DNA from: Vanessa cardui
Lineage: Eukaryota > Arthropoda > Insecta > Lepidoptera > Nymphalidae
Length of the DNA: 64,000 nucleotides
Direction of reading: 5' to 3'
Assembly: GCF_905220365.1 (NCBI RefSeq)
Contig: NC_061129.1
Span: 6,758,803-6,822,802 of the forward strand
Below are positions 22,233 through 35,225 of the stretch, piece by piece; positions within the stretch are counted from its first letter, which is position 1; each line of letters begins with the position of its first letter. The notes under the pieces were generated by a model. That model worked only from the letters and a program-made list of their open reading frames with translations, was not told where the DNA came from and ran no database searches. The translations under genes were made by a program, and so were the position numbers.

Positions 22233-22455
22233 CAAAACAAAGTCGCTTACCGCTGTCTGTCCCTATGTACGCTTAGATCTTTAAAATTACGCATTACATT
22301 TTGATACGGTTTTTTTTAATAGATAGAGTGATTCGAAAGGAAGGTTTTTGTATATAATACAAGAACAATATAGTTATGAAACACTGATAACTTTAGAAAT
22401 TTCTAATGGGATGTCGTAAATAAATCAGTATCAGCATTACATGCGTTCGATGCCG
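22233..22455 (+). repeat. Interspersed repeat family D (Helitron-like), copy 1
   Basis: It shares order and wording with 38313-38551: agtcgcttaccgctgtctgt, cttagatctttaaaattacgca, ttttttaatagatagagtga, gaaggtttttgtatataata, and aacactgataa. The terminal CTAG-hairpin end seen in copy 2 is lost here. Confidence 0.55.
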
Positions 22456-23909
22456 TCTTTTATATAGCTTAAAATATGGAAAATAACTTGTAATTTACAT
22501 ATATTTTAGAATCAAAACTAGCTAATTAAACATTCAAAAGTCCTTTAAGAAAATCAAAAGTAGTTTTTGTTAGGATAAGTGTAACGTAACCATTATAGTG
22601 ACTGATCAGAATTATATAATACATATAATATTTTCCATCATTTTTCTACCCTTCCTCGTTATTTCCGTCGCCACTCAATATTGTTCGAAGTCCTCGTGCG
22701 TTAATCCGAACACACTTGTCCTCTTTTTCACAATGAAACGGGTATTACAAAAGATTCTATTCCCCGATTAAAATTACTATTTGTCGAAATTAAATTAGCT
22801 AACTCCGACTTCTTATGGCTACGACAACTGTAACAATTTATTTTTTTAGTAGAATATATTATTAAAACGGAATATTTTATATAATTTAAATGCTAAGAAA
22901 CAAACTTTGTAAATAATATTTATTTTGTTTTCCTCATTTCGCAGATAACGAATAATTCTTGCGTGCAATGATCTTTGAAAAAGGCCCTTTAAGGAAAGTA
23001 CAAAAAAATCCTTCATTACCAAGACAAATGGTACAAAGTTATTTAGCGTATACCGTTTCTGTTTGTAAAAAGATCCATTTTCTGTTTCATTAATAAAATT
23101 TAATCTTATTAGAGCAGAAAAGAAAAAGCAATATCCGCTATAAGAATTCTTGTAACGAGTGCGGCAAAGCGGTCGTTTTCCATCGCTTAAAATTTGAGTG
23201 CCAATGAAAAATTTCTTCGTATATAAATACTAGCTTGTTAAGGAATAATTTACAAAGATTAGGAACATCAAATAAATGTACACGATATATAAATTCGCAT
23301 TCTTTTTCAAATTGTTAACAAATACCAAGACAACGAGACAAATACATATAATGTACTTAATTTTAAAAGATGTTAAAAATCAATAACTTTCTCTGAAAAG
23401 TAACCCTTCTGAAACAAATGACGAATCCTCTTTTAAATATTATTTGTGTATGCATGTACCACTACAGTATATTTGTGTATGCATGTAATAGTGTTGGTAT
23501 TTCACACATTGGAAATAAACGAACCAATAATAAAATTATCACATTTTCGCGAGTGGATCAGATGGTGGCTCAGTGCGTGTAATCACAAACGTTTTAATGA
23601 AAGCATCACTCACAGATGTCACGTGTCTCCATTCCCAGCGGGCGTAGGTGCCACTTTCGGTGGAATAATTATATTTACCTTTTATATTCAGATGTCTGAT
23701 CGATCGGGAATAAAACCTCACTGTTTACATCAAAAAGTAAAATGATAAAAATAAGATAAAGTAAAACATTTAAATTATATAACGATTTTAGTATATCTCA
23801 TATGTGATACTAAAAAAAGTATTTAAATTTAAAGAAAGTTATGGTAGCTTGTGAACTCAATATATTATCTTTTCAATTAATAACAGTCGGTTTGTGCAAA
23901 AGTTTTGCG
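22456..23909. other. AT-rich stretch, no gene seen
   Basis: No recognised gene. The segment 23550-23720 is somewhat GC-richer and open in both strands but has no visible domain. Confidence 0.5.
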
Positions 23910-24128
23910 GCTTATTCCACAACGGCGCTCCAAATCTGGTAGGATTCCATTGGATTTAGATACATGCAGGTTTCTTTACGAAGGTTTCTTTCACCAACGA
24001 GCACAAGATGAATTATAAACACAAATTAAGCACATAAACATTCAGCGGTACTTGTGTACAGGGGTATAGCTTGGGGTTCAACTCACAATCACTAGATGCA
24101 TGCATGCTAACCATTGGGTCATCTCGGT
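23910..24128 (-). repeat. SINE family A, diverged copy
   Basis: A minus-oriented copy retains acatgcaggtttctttacga, gagcacaagatgaattataa, acacaaattaagcacataaa and a decayed head (ttggggttcaactcacaatc, ctaaccattgggtcatctcg). The tail portion is truncated. It is older than the 21295 and 29723 copies. Confidence 0.7.
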
Positions 24129-24194
24129 TTTTACAGTAATATACACATGTAGTAATATTTTATACTTACTTAAATTATTAATTTTTGTTTTTAA

Positions 24195-24740
24195 GATGGT
24201 TTGTGCGTCTAGTAGCTTTTTTTTTCGAGGCCAATCCTGCTGTCGTCCTCTTCAGCGCCATCTGACAAAAAATACGCGAGGCCCCACTTTTCATGGGTAA
24301 GCGCTCTACCTTCTAAGTCCCTACTACGCCAGTTTGCGTTTGTGTACGTACTGTTCCTCGCGGTGACGGTCACACCAAGTTTAAAGAGCCCTTAATACCT
24401 CGATCGGACTTGGAGAATGGCGCTTTTATCGTTCTACTGGTAGACTCCTTCATTACCACTACAATGTTCCAAAGTTAAAAGCACGATAGGGCTGTTGTCG
24501 CCTCGTAAGATATCGTGGGATATCCCCACACTATGTCGATGGCTACTCTGCTGCGAACTTTAGATCTTGGAGACAGTCTTTTTGTCTAAGCGGGCGCCCC
24601 GTAGGGGGGCATCGATCGCACGACACCGGCATTGAGACGGCGAACTTCCTCCCACGGTCCCCCGAGATTGGGCTAGTAGCTGGCTTATCGAGCTGCAAGC
24701 CGATGTCCTAAGTCCAAACCCCGGATTGAGCAACAATTGT
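24195..24740. other. GC-richer block of unknown origin
   Basis: About 550 bases have clearly higher GC than their surroundings. Open frames on both strands (for example minus 24560-24754) are short and show no domain I know. The sharp composition shift suggests a decayed transposable element, perhaps a LINE or its untranslated region, but a conserved noncoding island cannot be excluded. Confidence 0.3.
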
Positions 24741-27700
24741 ATATCAGTAATCATTTTAAATTTGAAATATGGTTTATAACGTAAAAAACTTATAGAAACA
24801 TGTATTTACGACAGCCAATTTAATAGTATTTAAGTTTTAGTCCTTGATTTTAATCATCAATATATCTTATTGTACCGAAACGTTTAAGTGGATAGAATAT
24901 GAGTATCTTAACCAAAGATACCAACCAGGTTTAAATACGTGCAAAGACCACGGAGTTTACATCTATAGTTTCCGTAATGAAAATGGTGAGCAATTCTGAT
25001 AAGAATGTCCAGCTATGGAATAAATTTCAGTAATTCATAAGCCCATCCTTATTAATATGAATTAAGTAGATCATTTTAAGTATAAACGAAACCTTTGCAA
25101 AGTTTTTTTGCGACCGAGAGAAGTATTCAAATCTAAAGTCTAAGTATCTAATTACGACATTGTAATTTAATTGATGTATTAACTTTAGGGTTCTTAATTA
25201 AAGCCTATAATTTTCTATCAGACTTCATATTATCTTTGACTTTTGAGACCCTTCTACTACCTTTGACCGATGCTCGCTCAAAGAGCGACCGATGCAGCCC
25301 AGCGACTTCAAAGCGAACTAAACTTAATCCAATCTTTTATGTATCGTAGGATATATTATATCATAGTATACTCGAATATTTTGAAACAGTTAAGTATACT
25401 TAACTGCTTATGATATTCAAGTTAGTCATATAAATAAACTGCTCTATATAATATTTATAGCTTAGAAAATAAAATTTTCTCTACGTTTTCATAGGCGATC
25501 TAAGGATTGTTAATATTTCTTAGATCGCTGATGCCTATGAGTGATAGTGATCATTTACTATCAAGTGGCACATGTACCCGACCGCCTATTATCATATAAA
25601 AAAATTCGTGACATAAAATGTGCCTGATAAAAATGTGTTAAATTAAATGGTGAGAAAGACTTGCTTATTCAAATTGCTAATCGTTTCGAGTGAAAGAACG
25701 CTTTGGTAAAATTACCCAATCAACATATAAAGTAGCTGCGGAGCGAACTTTAAATCACAAGGATTAATGAATATTACTGATTACGCACTGAACGCTTATT
25801 TACGCATTCAATTATTAGTAAGAATTCGTGACGTAGATTTTCGATACGAACTTCGAATTAATTTTATGGCTTACCATAAATACGTGTTAAGTGGTTTTTT
25901 AAAGCTTATCAGCATTCAATGAATAATATTTAGTAGTCTATAGAGATATCGTTAATTTTAACCAAAAGTAGGTACCATTTAGATTGAATATTTACGTATA
26001 ACTTCATCTTATAAGCAATAGACATGTCGTCTGCATCATTAATATACTACTTGGTTAAATAACGACCCATAAAGTAGTTTAGCAGTGTTACTTAAGCATT
26101 GATTTTTCTCATTTTAGCAACATCAACTTGACGTTCGGAAGAAAAAACTAAATTGTTTAAACAAACAAAACAAAAGTCAAGCTGAAAATGTTTATACAAC
26201 CTATAAAACGATAAAAACAAAAGCAATTGAAACTAATAGAATAGTAATATTTTTTTTTGTTTTGCATTATAGTAAGCAATAATTTATATACAAAAAGAGG
26301 GTATATACAGAAACTTTAGTTATATTTCATTGAAAAAACTTTGAACAATTAATCCATAAGCAAAGGAACACGAGAAAGTTACTTTAGAGTAGCTGAGTTT
26401 TGTTCTATTCCAATTAGCCCTATTATGTTAGCCAAGTTAATCGCTTTCAATATCGAAATGAATGTTGGTAGAATCGATAGGTTGTAATCTTGGTCGGTGG
26501 TGCGTCCGATTTAATAGCGCGTGGCGGTCGCGCAATCGCAGCGGGTTGGTTACGTCGCTGCGGATAACGGCGTAACATCCCACTGAAATTACGCAGTCGG
26601 ATTTTATTTACCATAGATAACATCAGTAAATTATGCATCGGGGAAAAGCAATTACAATTTGCAAGATCCAACAATTAAGCAATAGCAATATCATATTAAT
26701 TTTTCAATATGGTAACGTTCACATCGAAATGTGTCTCTATTAAAGCGAATGCTCTGCTCGTTTCATTAATAATTTCCATTTTCGATGAGTTAATGGTTGG
26801 GTGTTGTTCAAGTGAAACAAAAAACAAAGACAAACATTATACAAGTTAGAGCTGCCACAACTCGACGGGTAGGAAAAAGTTGGACGTGAAAAATGGAGCA
26901 AAAGGGTTAGCAAGCAACGCTGTTAGAAAAGAAAAGCATAATTTAGTTGTATACTTGGAAGCAACGCTTAGTTTTTGGATATTGCATGAAATTACACGAT
27001 AATTGGTAGAACTGTCTAAGCTTTAACTGTTTCTTTTTGAAGAGAATGTTTTTGTAAACATTTTTTACATTTATTTTTAACATATTTCTATATTACAACA
27101 GAATCTGCAACAGTGAAAATAAATGTAACCGTATTTTTTAACCAATTTATATTTTAAGAAAAAAAAAAAATATTTTTTTACTTTAATAATAATCGAAAGT
27201 ATAAAATATGAATATATAATTTCCAGACGTTATTAGGTTATTTTATAGTTCGGTTCGGATCGGCAGAATGTATACGAGCATGCATGTGTTTGCATATCCC
27301 GGGTTTTACGAGGCAGTTGAGATAAAATGCCGTAGCAATAAAATTTTGGTTGTGGAAAATCTACATAGATATATAACAAAGACTTTAAAATGAGTCAATA
27401 GGGAATTGCTATCATTACATGTAATGGAACCGTACGTAAACGAAGATAGATTTTTAAATATTAAAACTTTTTAACTGTTGTATTATATGTAGTTTAATTA
27501 ACCTTACGAAAGATCATGTCGATATTTCCTATTTGTTAGATGGACTTCTAAAAGTATGTCTTTTGTCCACGCGATGCTTTGTTATATTAAGTATTAAGCC
27601 ATACTTACATATCATTGTATAAACAACAGATTAATTAGAATATATATTTCTAAAACAATACCAATTTAATTATATTGCTCATAAGTTACGTGCAAAAAAA

Positions 27701-27769
27701 GTTTGAAAAATATATCGGATTAGTAAATATCAATCATCCTATTTATAATAAAAGTAAAATCAAATTTGT
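24741..27769. other. AT-rich stretch with a hairpin and one GC-rich patch
   Basis: No supported gene. It contains an asymmetric hairpin at 25490-25539 (listed) and a GC-rich patch at 26455-26600 whose minus strand is open for 75 codons, rich in Arg and Pro, preceded by an acceptor-like tttcag. I do not recognise that frame. Confidence 0.45.
25490..25539. repeat. Asymmetric inverted repeat
   Basis: The left arm cataggcgatctaag (25490-25504) pairs with the right arm 25519-25539, which carries six extra bases (gctgat) inside the stem. The surrounding sequence is AT-rich. Confidence 0.6.
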
Positions 27770-27845
27770 AAATGTTCCACTGATGGACAGACGCCTCCTC
27801 TTAGAGATTAATCCACCACGTAACTGTAATATGGTTTGGTGGAAA
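27770..27845 (-). repeat. Fragment of SINE family A
   Basis: The segment ccactgatggacagacgcct, cctcttagagatt...ccaccacg...ggtttggtggaa is a diverged tail-side piece of family A in reverse. The open frame spanning it (27675-27857) is not a gene. Confidence 0.45.
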
Positions 27846-28310
27846 AGGAAATGGTAGAATAAAAATTTAGAAGCTATTTGGTTGAACAAGTGGTCTTTAT
27901 CTTATGATGAAGATAAGTCCTGTGATAAAATATGGTATAGCCAAAATAACTAAGTTTCGCATTGAATAATTCGCGATCAAAGTCTTGAGCTTCAGTCGTA
28001 GTAAATATTTAACATGCGTGTTCGTTGTTCATGTTTGATCAAGATTCAGTTTTATCGCTTACTAATTCAAGTCGCGGACCCTTTAAATGGTTTGGGCGCG
28101 GTTTGTGGATCTTGTATCCCAATATTTATAGTCTTTGTTGGCATTGTTATATTAGGTTCCTATGAAAACGTATATGTCAGTTGAATTCCTCTCGTGAAAT
28201 ACTACAAAATATAAACCTATCTTGAGTATATACGAGAAGCAAAACGTTCATGAAATCCAAACAAAATTGTGAGTAAATTCTATTTGATTATTCTCCAATT
28301 TGGTTTTATC

Positions 28311-28480
28311 TGCCTCGTTGGTTTAGTGGTAACTGATCGAGCTGATATAAAATACTAGTTAAACCACCGGATTTACCCGCGCGAAATTTATCAGACACTT
28401 CGGGGTGGTTTTATGAAATCCGATTTTAGCAGATGTCTACTACATCCTATAAGGGACCTGCCAAATCTCAAATTTATATG
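28311..28480 (+). repeat. tRNA-headed SINE fragment of another family
   Basis: tgcctcgttggtttagtggt is an A-box-like tRNA start. It is followed by a SINE-like body with gaaatccgattttagcagat and catcctataagggacctgcc. A tRNA fold cannot be completed (no clear acceptor pairing or B box), so it is a SINE and not a tRNA gene. Confidence 0.5.
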
Positions 28481-29722
28481 TGTTAAAGTTTCTGAGGTTT
28501 TGTTATTAATATATAAGTGGTATTTCGCTTTTATCTAAATATATAATTGTTTTTTTTTTCATAAAAAATCTTAACTGCCTAGAATTAGGGTTGGCAGTTA
28601 TGCATTTTGTGCATTGCAAAGTAGAAATCCTTTTGGTTCTGTGCGTAATTTTATTCTTTGTGTTAAATTGCTATCTAGGTTATGAGTGTGAGCGAATATT
28701 TCTAGTGCATACACACTCATGAGTACTATAATGTATTCTACGCTACTTGAAATTAGCTGCTATAGCCGAAAGTCAGAGAAGACTATTAATTGAACGCGTA
28801 AATCTTAACCTTAGACTGCTGGTTCAAAGCGGTGAAGCACCAAAGATTTTCCATGTGTTTAATTTGTATTTATATTTCATCCCGTGCTAACCTATTGCAA
28901 AGAACAGTTTATCCGTTACAGAGAAGCATGGTTGAATAAGCTTCATACCTTAAAAAGAGAAGCTTTTGCAAATTAGTTGGAATACACAGATTATTATATT
29001 TTTTTGTTATTTTATTAACATCCTTATTATCTAATTTTAAAATAGTAATTCCAGCGTATAAATCATTGGTTTGAAACGTTGAATTTAAGTGTTATGTTAC
29101 AGAAAGCTTATATTTATAATTAAGCAATCATAATGTTATTGAAATGCTTCTGTTGGTGTGACGAGTTAATGAGTTTGCAAGTGTTATTTAATATTTGCCA
29201 ATTATTTATTAAATGTACGGAAAATTTGACCGTGGTTATAGATACCAAAGAAATCAGTAAAAGTTTGAATTGTGTAAAATCACGAACCGATTTACCACAA
29301 ACTAACATAAACGATAACGAAATCTAAATCGTATTAATCCAATTTGAACAAATGTGATTTTTATACCAAGCTCAAAGTTCGGCTGCAACAATTTACCGGA
29401 CAATGTTTATGTATTTATTGAAATGGTATCTGTAATATTTTTAGTTCCATCCATTTCGTCTATGTATAGACTAACCGGCGCTGTGTCAAGATACATTTTC
29501 CGGCTCTACTAAAATAGGCACAATATCTTGAAGTGTTTATACCCAATATCGATCGGGCTTCCATTTTGAATTATATATATTACACGCCAAACTATCTAGG
29601 TCTTAGGTTTGATGTTTAATTTGTTATTGGCGAGATATTTAACTTTAAAATATTCTATTGATTTGTCGGCTTCTGTTACATGACAAATACTTAATGTTAT
29701 AGGCCTTTGTGTAGGTATCACA
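28481..29722. other. AT-rich stretch, no gene seen
   Basis: No supported coding or RNA feature. The paired open frames at 29120-29327 are AT-rich shadows of each other. Confidence 0.55.
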
Positions 29723-30028
29723 CAACAACAACAACAACAGCCTGTAAATTCCCACGGCTGGGCTAAAGGCCTCCTCTCCCTTAGAGGAGAAGGTTTGGAA
29801 CATATTCCACCACGCTGTTCCAATGCGGGTTGGTGGAATACACATGTGGCAGAATTTCTATGAAATTTGTCACATGCAGGTTTCCTCACGATGTTTTCCT
29901 TCACCGCCGAGTACGAGATGAATTATAAAGACAAATTAAGCACATAAATCAGCGGTGCTTGCCTGGGTTTGAACCATCAATCATCGGTTAAGATGCACAC
30001 GTTCTAACCAATGGGCCATCTCGACTCT
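29723..30028 (-). repeat. SINE family A, nearly full-length copy
   Basis: A minus-oriented copy with a (CAA)n tail at 29723-29740, a well-preserved body and a tRNA-like head ending near ctaaccaatgggccatctcg. The B-box region reads gggtttgaaccatcaatcat. A short tcacaca repeat at both edges may be a target duplication. Open frames at 29596-29904 are translations of this SINE. Confidence 0.78.
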
Positions 30029-31237
30029 CACACATCACACATCACATATTATTGCTATATCTTTTTTGGTGGCGCACATAAAATATCAAATGAGGTTTTA
30101 CTTCGTGATAGAGATTAATTAACTAGGATTATATTAATATTATTTTCTTAATATAAGTATTAAGAAAATAGCTAAACATTTGCTACAAAGTGATATAATA
30201 ACACTTATAAAGTTTATACAGAAATCTGAAAAATGTTGAGATAAATTGTACTTTCGAAACCAACGTCAATAGAAGATTTTTAGTCACTTTGCTTTTCCAG
30301 AAAAGAGGATACTAAGTGCAGAAATTTTGAAGTTCAAAGCTACTGTTTGCATAATGAAATATAGGGAATACTTTAGTGCTCCGAACTCTTCTTAGAAGTA
30401 TTTGAAATTCATAACAAAATGTTAGACCTGTCGAATATATGATTCCATGCGATAATGTATTATCACCTTTTACTTCTGTATATATATATATTTATTTTTA
30501 AATAGAATTCAGTATTAAGTATATTGCGTATTATGGGGAGGACATTTTGTTATTGCTGTGTAAAATAAATTGCAAGAGAGCCCGAAGAGCTCTGTTCATT
30601 ACGTTTTATTTCGCTCCCGAGTAAGGAAGAAATAGTTTTTCTATTAGAGGAAGGCGAAAAAAGTGATCAGATCGATCGTCTCTCTGTAGCTAATATGCGG
30701 AGGAAATGTAACGTATGTTTCGTAGCTTTGTAAGTGTACAGGGTTTTTTATATGAGAAAAATCAAGACATAAAACGAATTAATATTTTTTTAGATAATAT
30801 TCATATTTTACTAATAAACAAAAGGACGATCATTTCTTTATAATTAAAAACTAATTAATCTGTATATAGAAACCTGTGATAATTCCATAATTCGGAAGTA
30901 ATTTAATATGCAAAGAAGCTGATCATTGTTCCCATTTATTGAATTCCTTTATCATTTTTGAATGCTCGCTCCACCGCTAATTTTATCCATTATTCAAACT
31001 CGCATTGTGGAAACTTCGAGATCACGAAAGGATGTGATAAATCGGAAAAATTCTATGGTATTAAGAATGTTATAAATAGGGTTTCTCTATTGGCACTTTT
31101 TTTTAATTTAAAGGATAGTTAACTTATCTCAATAAAAAAATTATGAATAAGATTTTATGGGAAACAAAATTAAATGAATCTTTATTAAAAAGTAGGTTTG
31201 TGAGCACCTTTAAAATATAAAACTTTTTTTTATGTAT
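30029..31237. other. AT-rich stretch, no gene seen
   Basis: No gene recognised. A small hairpin with 12-base arms (30042-30053? shifted in AT context) lies around 30142-30169, and a TA run near 30479. Confidence 0.45.
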
Positions 31238-31430
31238 CAGGTAGACGGACAACTGATAAGTGGTCAACTCTACCCATAGACATTGACGGTATAAGAAATG
31301 ATAACCATTCTTTACTATCATTAACCTTGGGAGCTAAGATATTGCCCCTTGTACCTGTAGTCACACTGGCTAACTCACCCATTAAACGGAAAGACAATAA
31401 TAAGCATTTCCGTTGTGCGATAGAATATAC
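31238..31430 (-). repeat. SINE-like family B, diverged copy
   Basis: In reverse orientation it shows ggtagacggac, gataagtggtcaactctacc, catagacattgacggtataa, ccttgggagctaagatattg, gtacctgtagtcacactggc and taactcacccattaaac. This is the usual family B order. The open frame at 31327-31512 is this repeat. Confidence 0.65.
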
Positions 31431-33654
31431 TTACCTAGATGAGCTTGAACACAGCTCCACTACCAAGACATACCGATCAATGGCTGGTGATTTGGACTAT
31501 AGATTTAACTGAGATATATCAGCTAGAAACACGGTACACTTAGTCTCTTACACCAACCCCCAAAAGCTATGTAATGACATATATCATACTCGAAATTCAC
31601 TAAGAGTGAATTACTTTAGTTACTTGTTATTCCACTTGTGTAACGATTATTATCTTGAGACGCTAATGAATGTAACCGAGTTAACAACACAAGGACGAAA
31701 TACCAACTTTAAATATTCCCAAACATTTAAGGAAACTCGATTTTATTGTAGTATTCAAAGTGAAATTTTAACCGACAAAATATGACACGACTTCTCCATT
31801 AAAAATTGTATTCTTTTGTTTTTTTTCTTATTTATAAAAATGGCATTTTCAAATTTCAACATATATACTCATATAATCTTAATGTTTATATATCTTTATT
31901 CTCTCATACATATATTTTGTAACGCATAATGAATTCGCTGTAAAGCCAGTTAATTAATTTTGAGTAATTGAGTCGTCTGTAAGCATTCAAAATTATTTGT
32001 CAATTGATAAAATGTTAATCAAAGAGCGTATAATTCCTTTCTATACAAATAATACTTTGCATACCATTTAACTTTGCATAATTAGAGGTTTTGTAATATC
32101 CAAAGATATTCATCCCGCGAAATTTGCTTTTATATTGTAATGAATTGACTATAATAGGATTTAGCTATTCATTTTAATATTCAAATGTATATTTGTCGTC
32201 CCAATCTCTTAAACTAAACATTGTTATTGTTAAAATTCGTTTATGTAAATTAATAAACAATAACAATAACAATTGAGAAATAATACATTATTATAAATGG
32301 CAAGGTAAAGTAGCTAAGATATCTATACTGATATTTTAAAATGATTAATTTTCATTAATTGATTGATAATACGGTTTAAAATGTCAAAGTTAAACTTAAA
32401 TAGAAAGGTTTTGAGATTAAGTTAAATTTAACGTTTTGTGCCTATCTCTGCAAGGGTCGAAACGATTTAGAGTGGCTTTCGTAAATTGATTTTATGTGTA
32501 TTGCCGACTTAGCCCTCCACTGCTGTATCGGTGTCCGAGCTTCGGGAATATTTCGACTTTAGTGAAATAGTTTTAGTTTTTAGATAAACTGTTTACTGTT
32601 TGCCGGCTTGTAACATGAGCCCGAGGCATTATCATTTATCTGTTTCAGACATTACCATCTCTCTCGATTGGATTTCGTTTTATGGATTTGTGTGTACAAT
32701 TATGAATTATATACAAAATACTTTATAACCACGAACCTACAACAAGGCCACATCGTTGAAGTAGCTCCAATACTTCTTAAACGCCTTCGTTCAGGAGTGG
32801 GATATACATATAATATAAGGGCTGTTATATTTCTCTTAATATAAAGATTAATCCAAATCATAAATCATATGATGACATACAATGTTTTGGTAAACGTTAA
32901 ACATCAGCTGACATTATATTGAAACAATCGTTACGCAAAGGCCTTTTCAGGAACCCATAAAGTGGGTAACCATCGAAACAAATACTCTTATACATGATAT
33001 ATGGTGTCGGGTTTCCCCTCGCAACGTTTGGCAACACATCAACTCAGCACACAAGCACGAAACGATACAATATTTTCATTTTTATCGCATTAAATTCGCC
33101 ACTCCGTTGAACTCTGCCGCATGTACTAAGGTCACTCACATACTTTAATCATATTAATACCATGTGACAGATATTGGATATCGCTCGACAATAATTTATT
33201 CCGTAGCACTACATTAATTCTAACAATCCTCGTAAACTAAGGGAAATGGAACAGAGGATCTGGTGATGAGAGTGGGTCGGCGAGATAATCTAGTTTATTG
33301 AACGGAACGTCTGAGGGTGCTCGAGTCGGCGAGAGTCGAACCAGCACTAATAGCCTCACATTTCTTCGTACAAGCCTCTCGATCTGACAGATGATAGAGA
33401 ACGACTCCCTTATCCCTTATGAGACAAGAACCCACAATTGTTTTCGCGTCCGCCTGCTACTGCCAATTACTATTTATTACTCTCCCATCTTAAATGATTT
33501 ATGGATCAGTTGAAGAAAAAATAAAATCGTTTCATTCATGTCATTTTTTGTTACGTTTAAATAATAGCAAAGATCTTCTCAATAATTTTAGATGAATTTA
33601 AGTACATAATTTTCTTAACTTTTCTATACGATTTTTTTTCTTTAAATTTAAAGA
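31431..33654. other. AT-rich stretch with a GC-richer island at 33230-33430
   Basis: No supported gene. The island at about 33230-33430 (ggatctggtgatgagagtgg, gtgctcgagtcggcgagagt) has mixed composition, is not one of the repeats recognised here, and has no long frame. It is a candidate conserved noncoding element. Confidence 0.45.
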
Positions 33655-33720
33655 CATGTCCGCATCTATGGCGATGGTCACCACTTACCATCAGTTGATT
33701 CATTTGCTTGCCTGGTTTCT
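33655..33720 (+). repeat. Fragment of SINE-like family B (3' end)
   Basis: tctatggcgatggtcaccac followed by ttaccatcag matches the end of family B in plus orientation. Only this end is present. Confidence 0.5.
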
Positions 33721-34371
33721 CATTATATTTTTATCGATTAATAAAAAAAGTGTAGTCACCCAGTAATATAATACATCATGTAACACCGCGAACCTTTTTT
33801 TTAGCTATTCGAATTAAGAGGCTGAAAAATGGGGCTACACAAGTTAATTAAAAGGCTAAACAGTAATACATACGACATGACAGTTCAATTATAATTACGT
33901 TATTTTATTTTCGTTCATAGAACGCACGAGAAAATCTTTCCACATATTCCATGAATAAATTTGCATACAGAAGAATATTTTGAAACTACGCACTGAAAAT
34001 AATGTTGCTAGCATTAAAATGTCAAGTCTCGAGTGCAATCAAGTTTATATAATCTCTTTGAAAGGATATTCTTTCTACATTTCGAATCAATTTCACGAGC
34101 CAGTGGGAAAATGGAATAGCTTATTTTCGCGTGAAACAAATAAAAGTTATCTTGTAAAAGATGGCTGATTAATGACCTGTCAATGTCCGATCGTTAATTA
34201 TTTATGTCAAAAGATACTCGCGATTTATGCTTATGAATATTACTTTTTGTTATAAATGCGATGAAAATTAGCGAATTTTTGTGTCGATAGATCGATAACA
34301 ATTAACAAGGATATTGCTTCGGTTCTTGATTTTGTTTATTAATAATAAAAAAAATAATAGATTTGTCGTTA
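33721..34371. other. AT-rich stretch, no gene seen
   Basis: Nothing supported; the open frame at 33980-34168 shows no domain. Confidence 0.5.
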
Positions 34372-34384
34372 GTGTGAAAGTAAC

Positions 34385-34418
<34 letters not shown>

Positions 34419-34525
34419 GTTCTCTCACGACCGACCGAATTTGATGAAATTTGCTCTGAAGCAAACTAGAACTCCAAGAAAGGTTATAGACTATTTTATT
34501 GCCTGACACGTGTCGCAGGCGACTA
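34372..34525 (-). repeat. Interspersed repeat family C, second copy, with a GTCT microsatellite
   Basis: In reverse of the 12704 copy it shows gtgaaagtaactctgtctgt, an expanded (CTGT)n run, ctcacgaccgaccgaatttg, and atgaaatttgctctgaa, ending in tgtcgcaggcgac. The microsatellite corresponds to the gacagaaagacagac part of family C. Confidence 0.5.
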
Positions 34526-34529
34526 CTAC

Positions 34530-34725
34530 TATACTATAAAGTTGAAGAGTTTGTTTGTGTGAGCACAATAATCACTGAAACAAACGAGCGTTCGATTAAT
34601 AGATTTGAAAAAATAATAATACTTGCGTTATATAGCTCGTTTATTGATAAAGACTACGTACGAGTATAACGTCACGGAGGCGGACCAGTAACGTTTAATG
34701 CGAAGAGTTTGTGAATAAATAGTAC
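34530..34725 (+). repeat. Unclassified interspersed repeat
   Basis: The pattern tactatactataaagttgaa, gagtttgtttgtgtgagcac, gttatatagctcgtttattg and gtataacgtcacggaggcgg is reminiscent of very common lepidopteran repeats, but no ends are visible. It directly follows the family C copy. Confidence 0.4.
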
Positions 34726-34918
34726 GTTTATTCATAATGAAGCATTTATGTGTAGCTCTGTTTACGTTGTGTTTAAGTTTAATGTTGCATTCACCTTGCA
34801 CGACTTCGTGGGCAACTGGGGTGATAATATGACATATTATTGACGTTATAACTAATCAAAAAACTAATCTAATTAAATTTAAAAGCGACTGACAATTTAT
34901 CAATATTATAGGTAATTT

Positions 34919-35225
34919 CAAGTCGAGAGCGCCCAGTGGTTACAACGCGTGCATCTTAACCGATGATTGCGGGTTCAAACCCGGGCAAGCACCGCTGATT
35001 CATGTGCTTAATTTGTCTTTATAATTCATCTCGTATTCGGCGGCGAAGGAATACATCGTGAGGAAACCTGCATGTGACAAATTTCATAGAAATTCTGCCA
35101 CATGTGTATTCCACCAACCCGCATTGGGACAGTGTGGTGGAATATGTTCCAAACCTTCTCCAAGGGAGAGGAGGCCTTTAGCCCAGCAGTGGGAATTTAC
35201 AGGCTGTTGTTGTTTGTTGTTGTTG
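34919..35225 (+). repeat. SINE family A, full-length plus copy with 12-bp target-site duplication
   Basis: The best copy in the window. It is flanked by perfect 12-bp direct repeats, tataggtaattt, at 34907-34918 and 35226-35237, so the ends are exact (307 bp). The head is tRNA-like, with gcgcccagtggttacaacgc (A box) and gggttcaaacccgggc (B box). The body holds cgtgaggaaacctgcatgtg and ccaacccgcattgggacag. The tail is (TTG)n. The intact Pol III boxes and perfect duplication suggest a recent insertion. Confidence 0.88.

Noticed and set aside
28311..28385. A tRNA gene
   Set aside because: Only an A-box-like start is present. The anticodon and acceptor stems do not form and no B box follows at the right distance.
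29596..29904. 102- and 66-residue minus-strand proteins
   Set aside because: They are translations of a family A SINE and its CAA tail.
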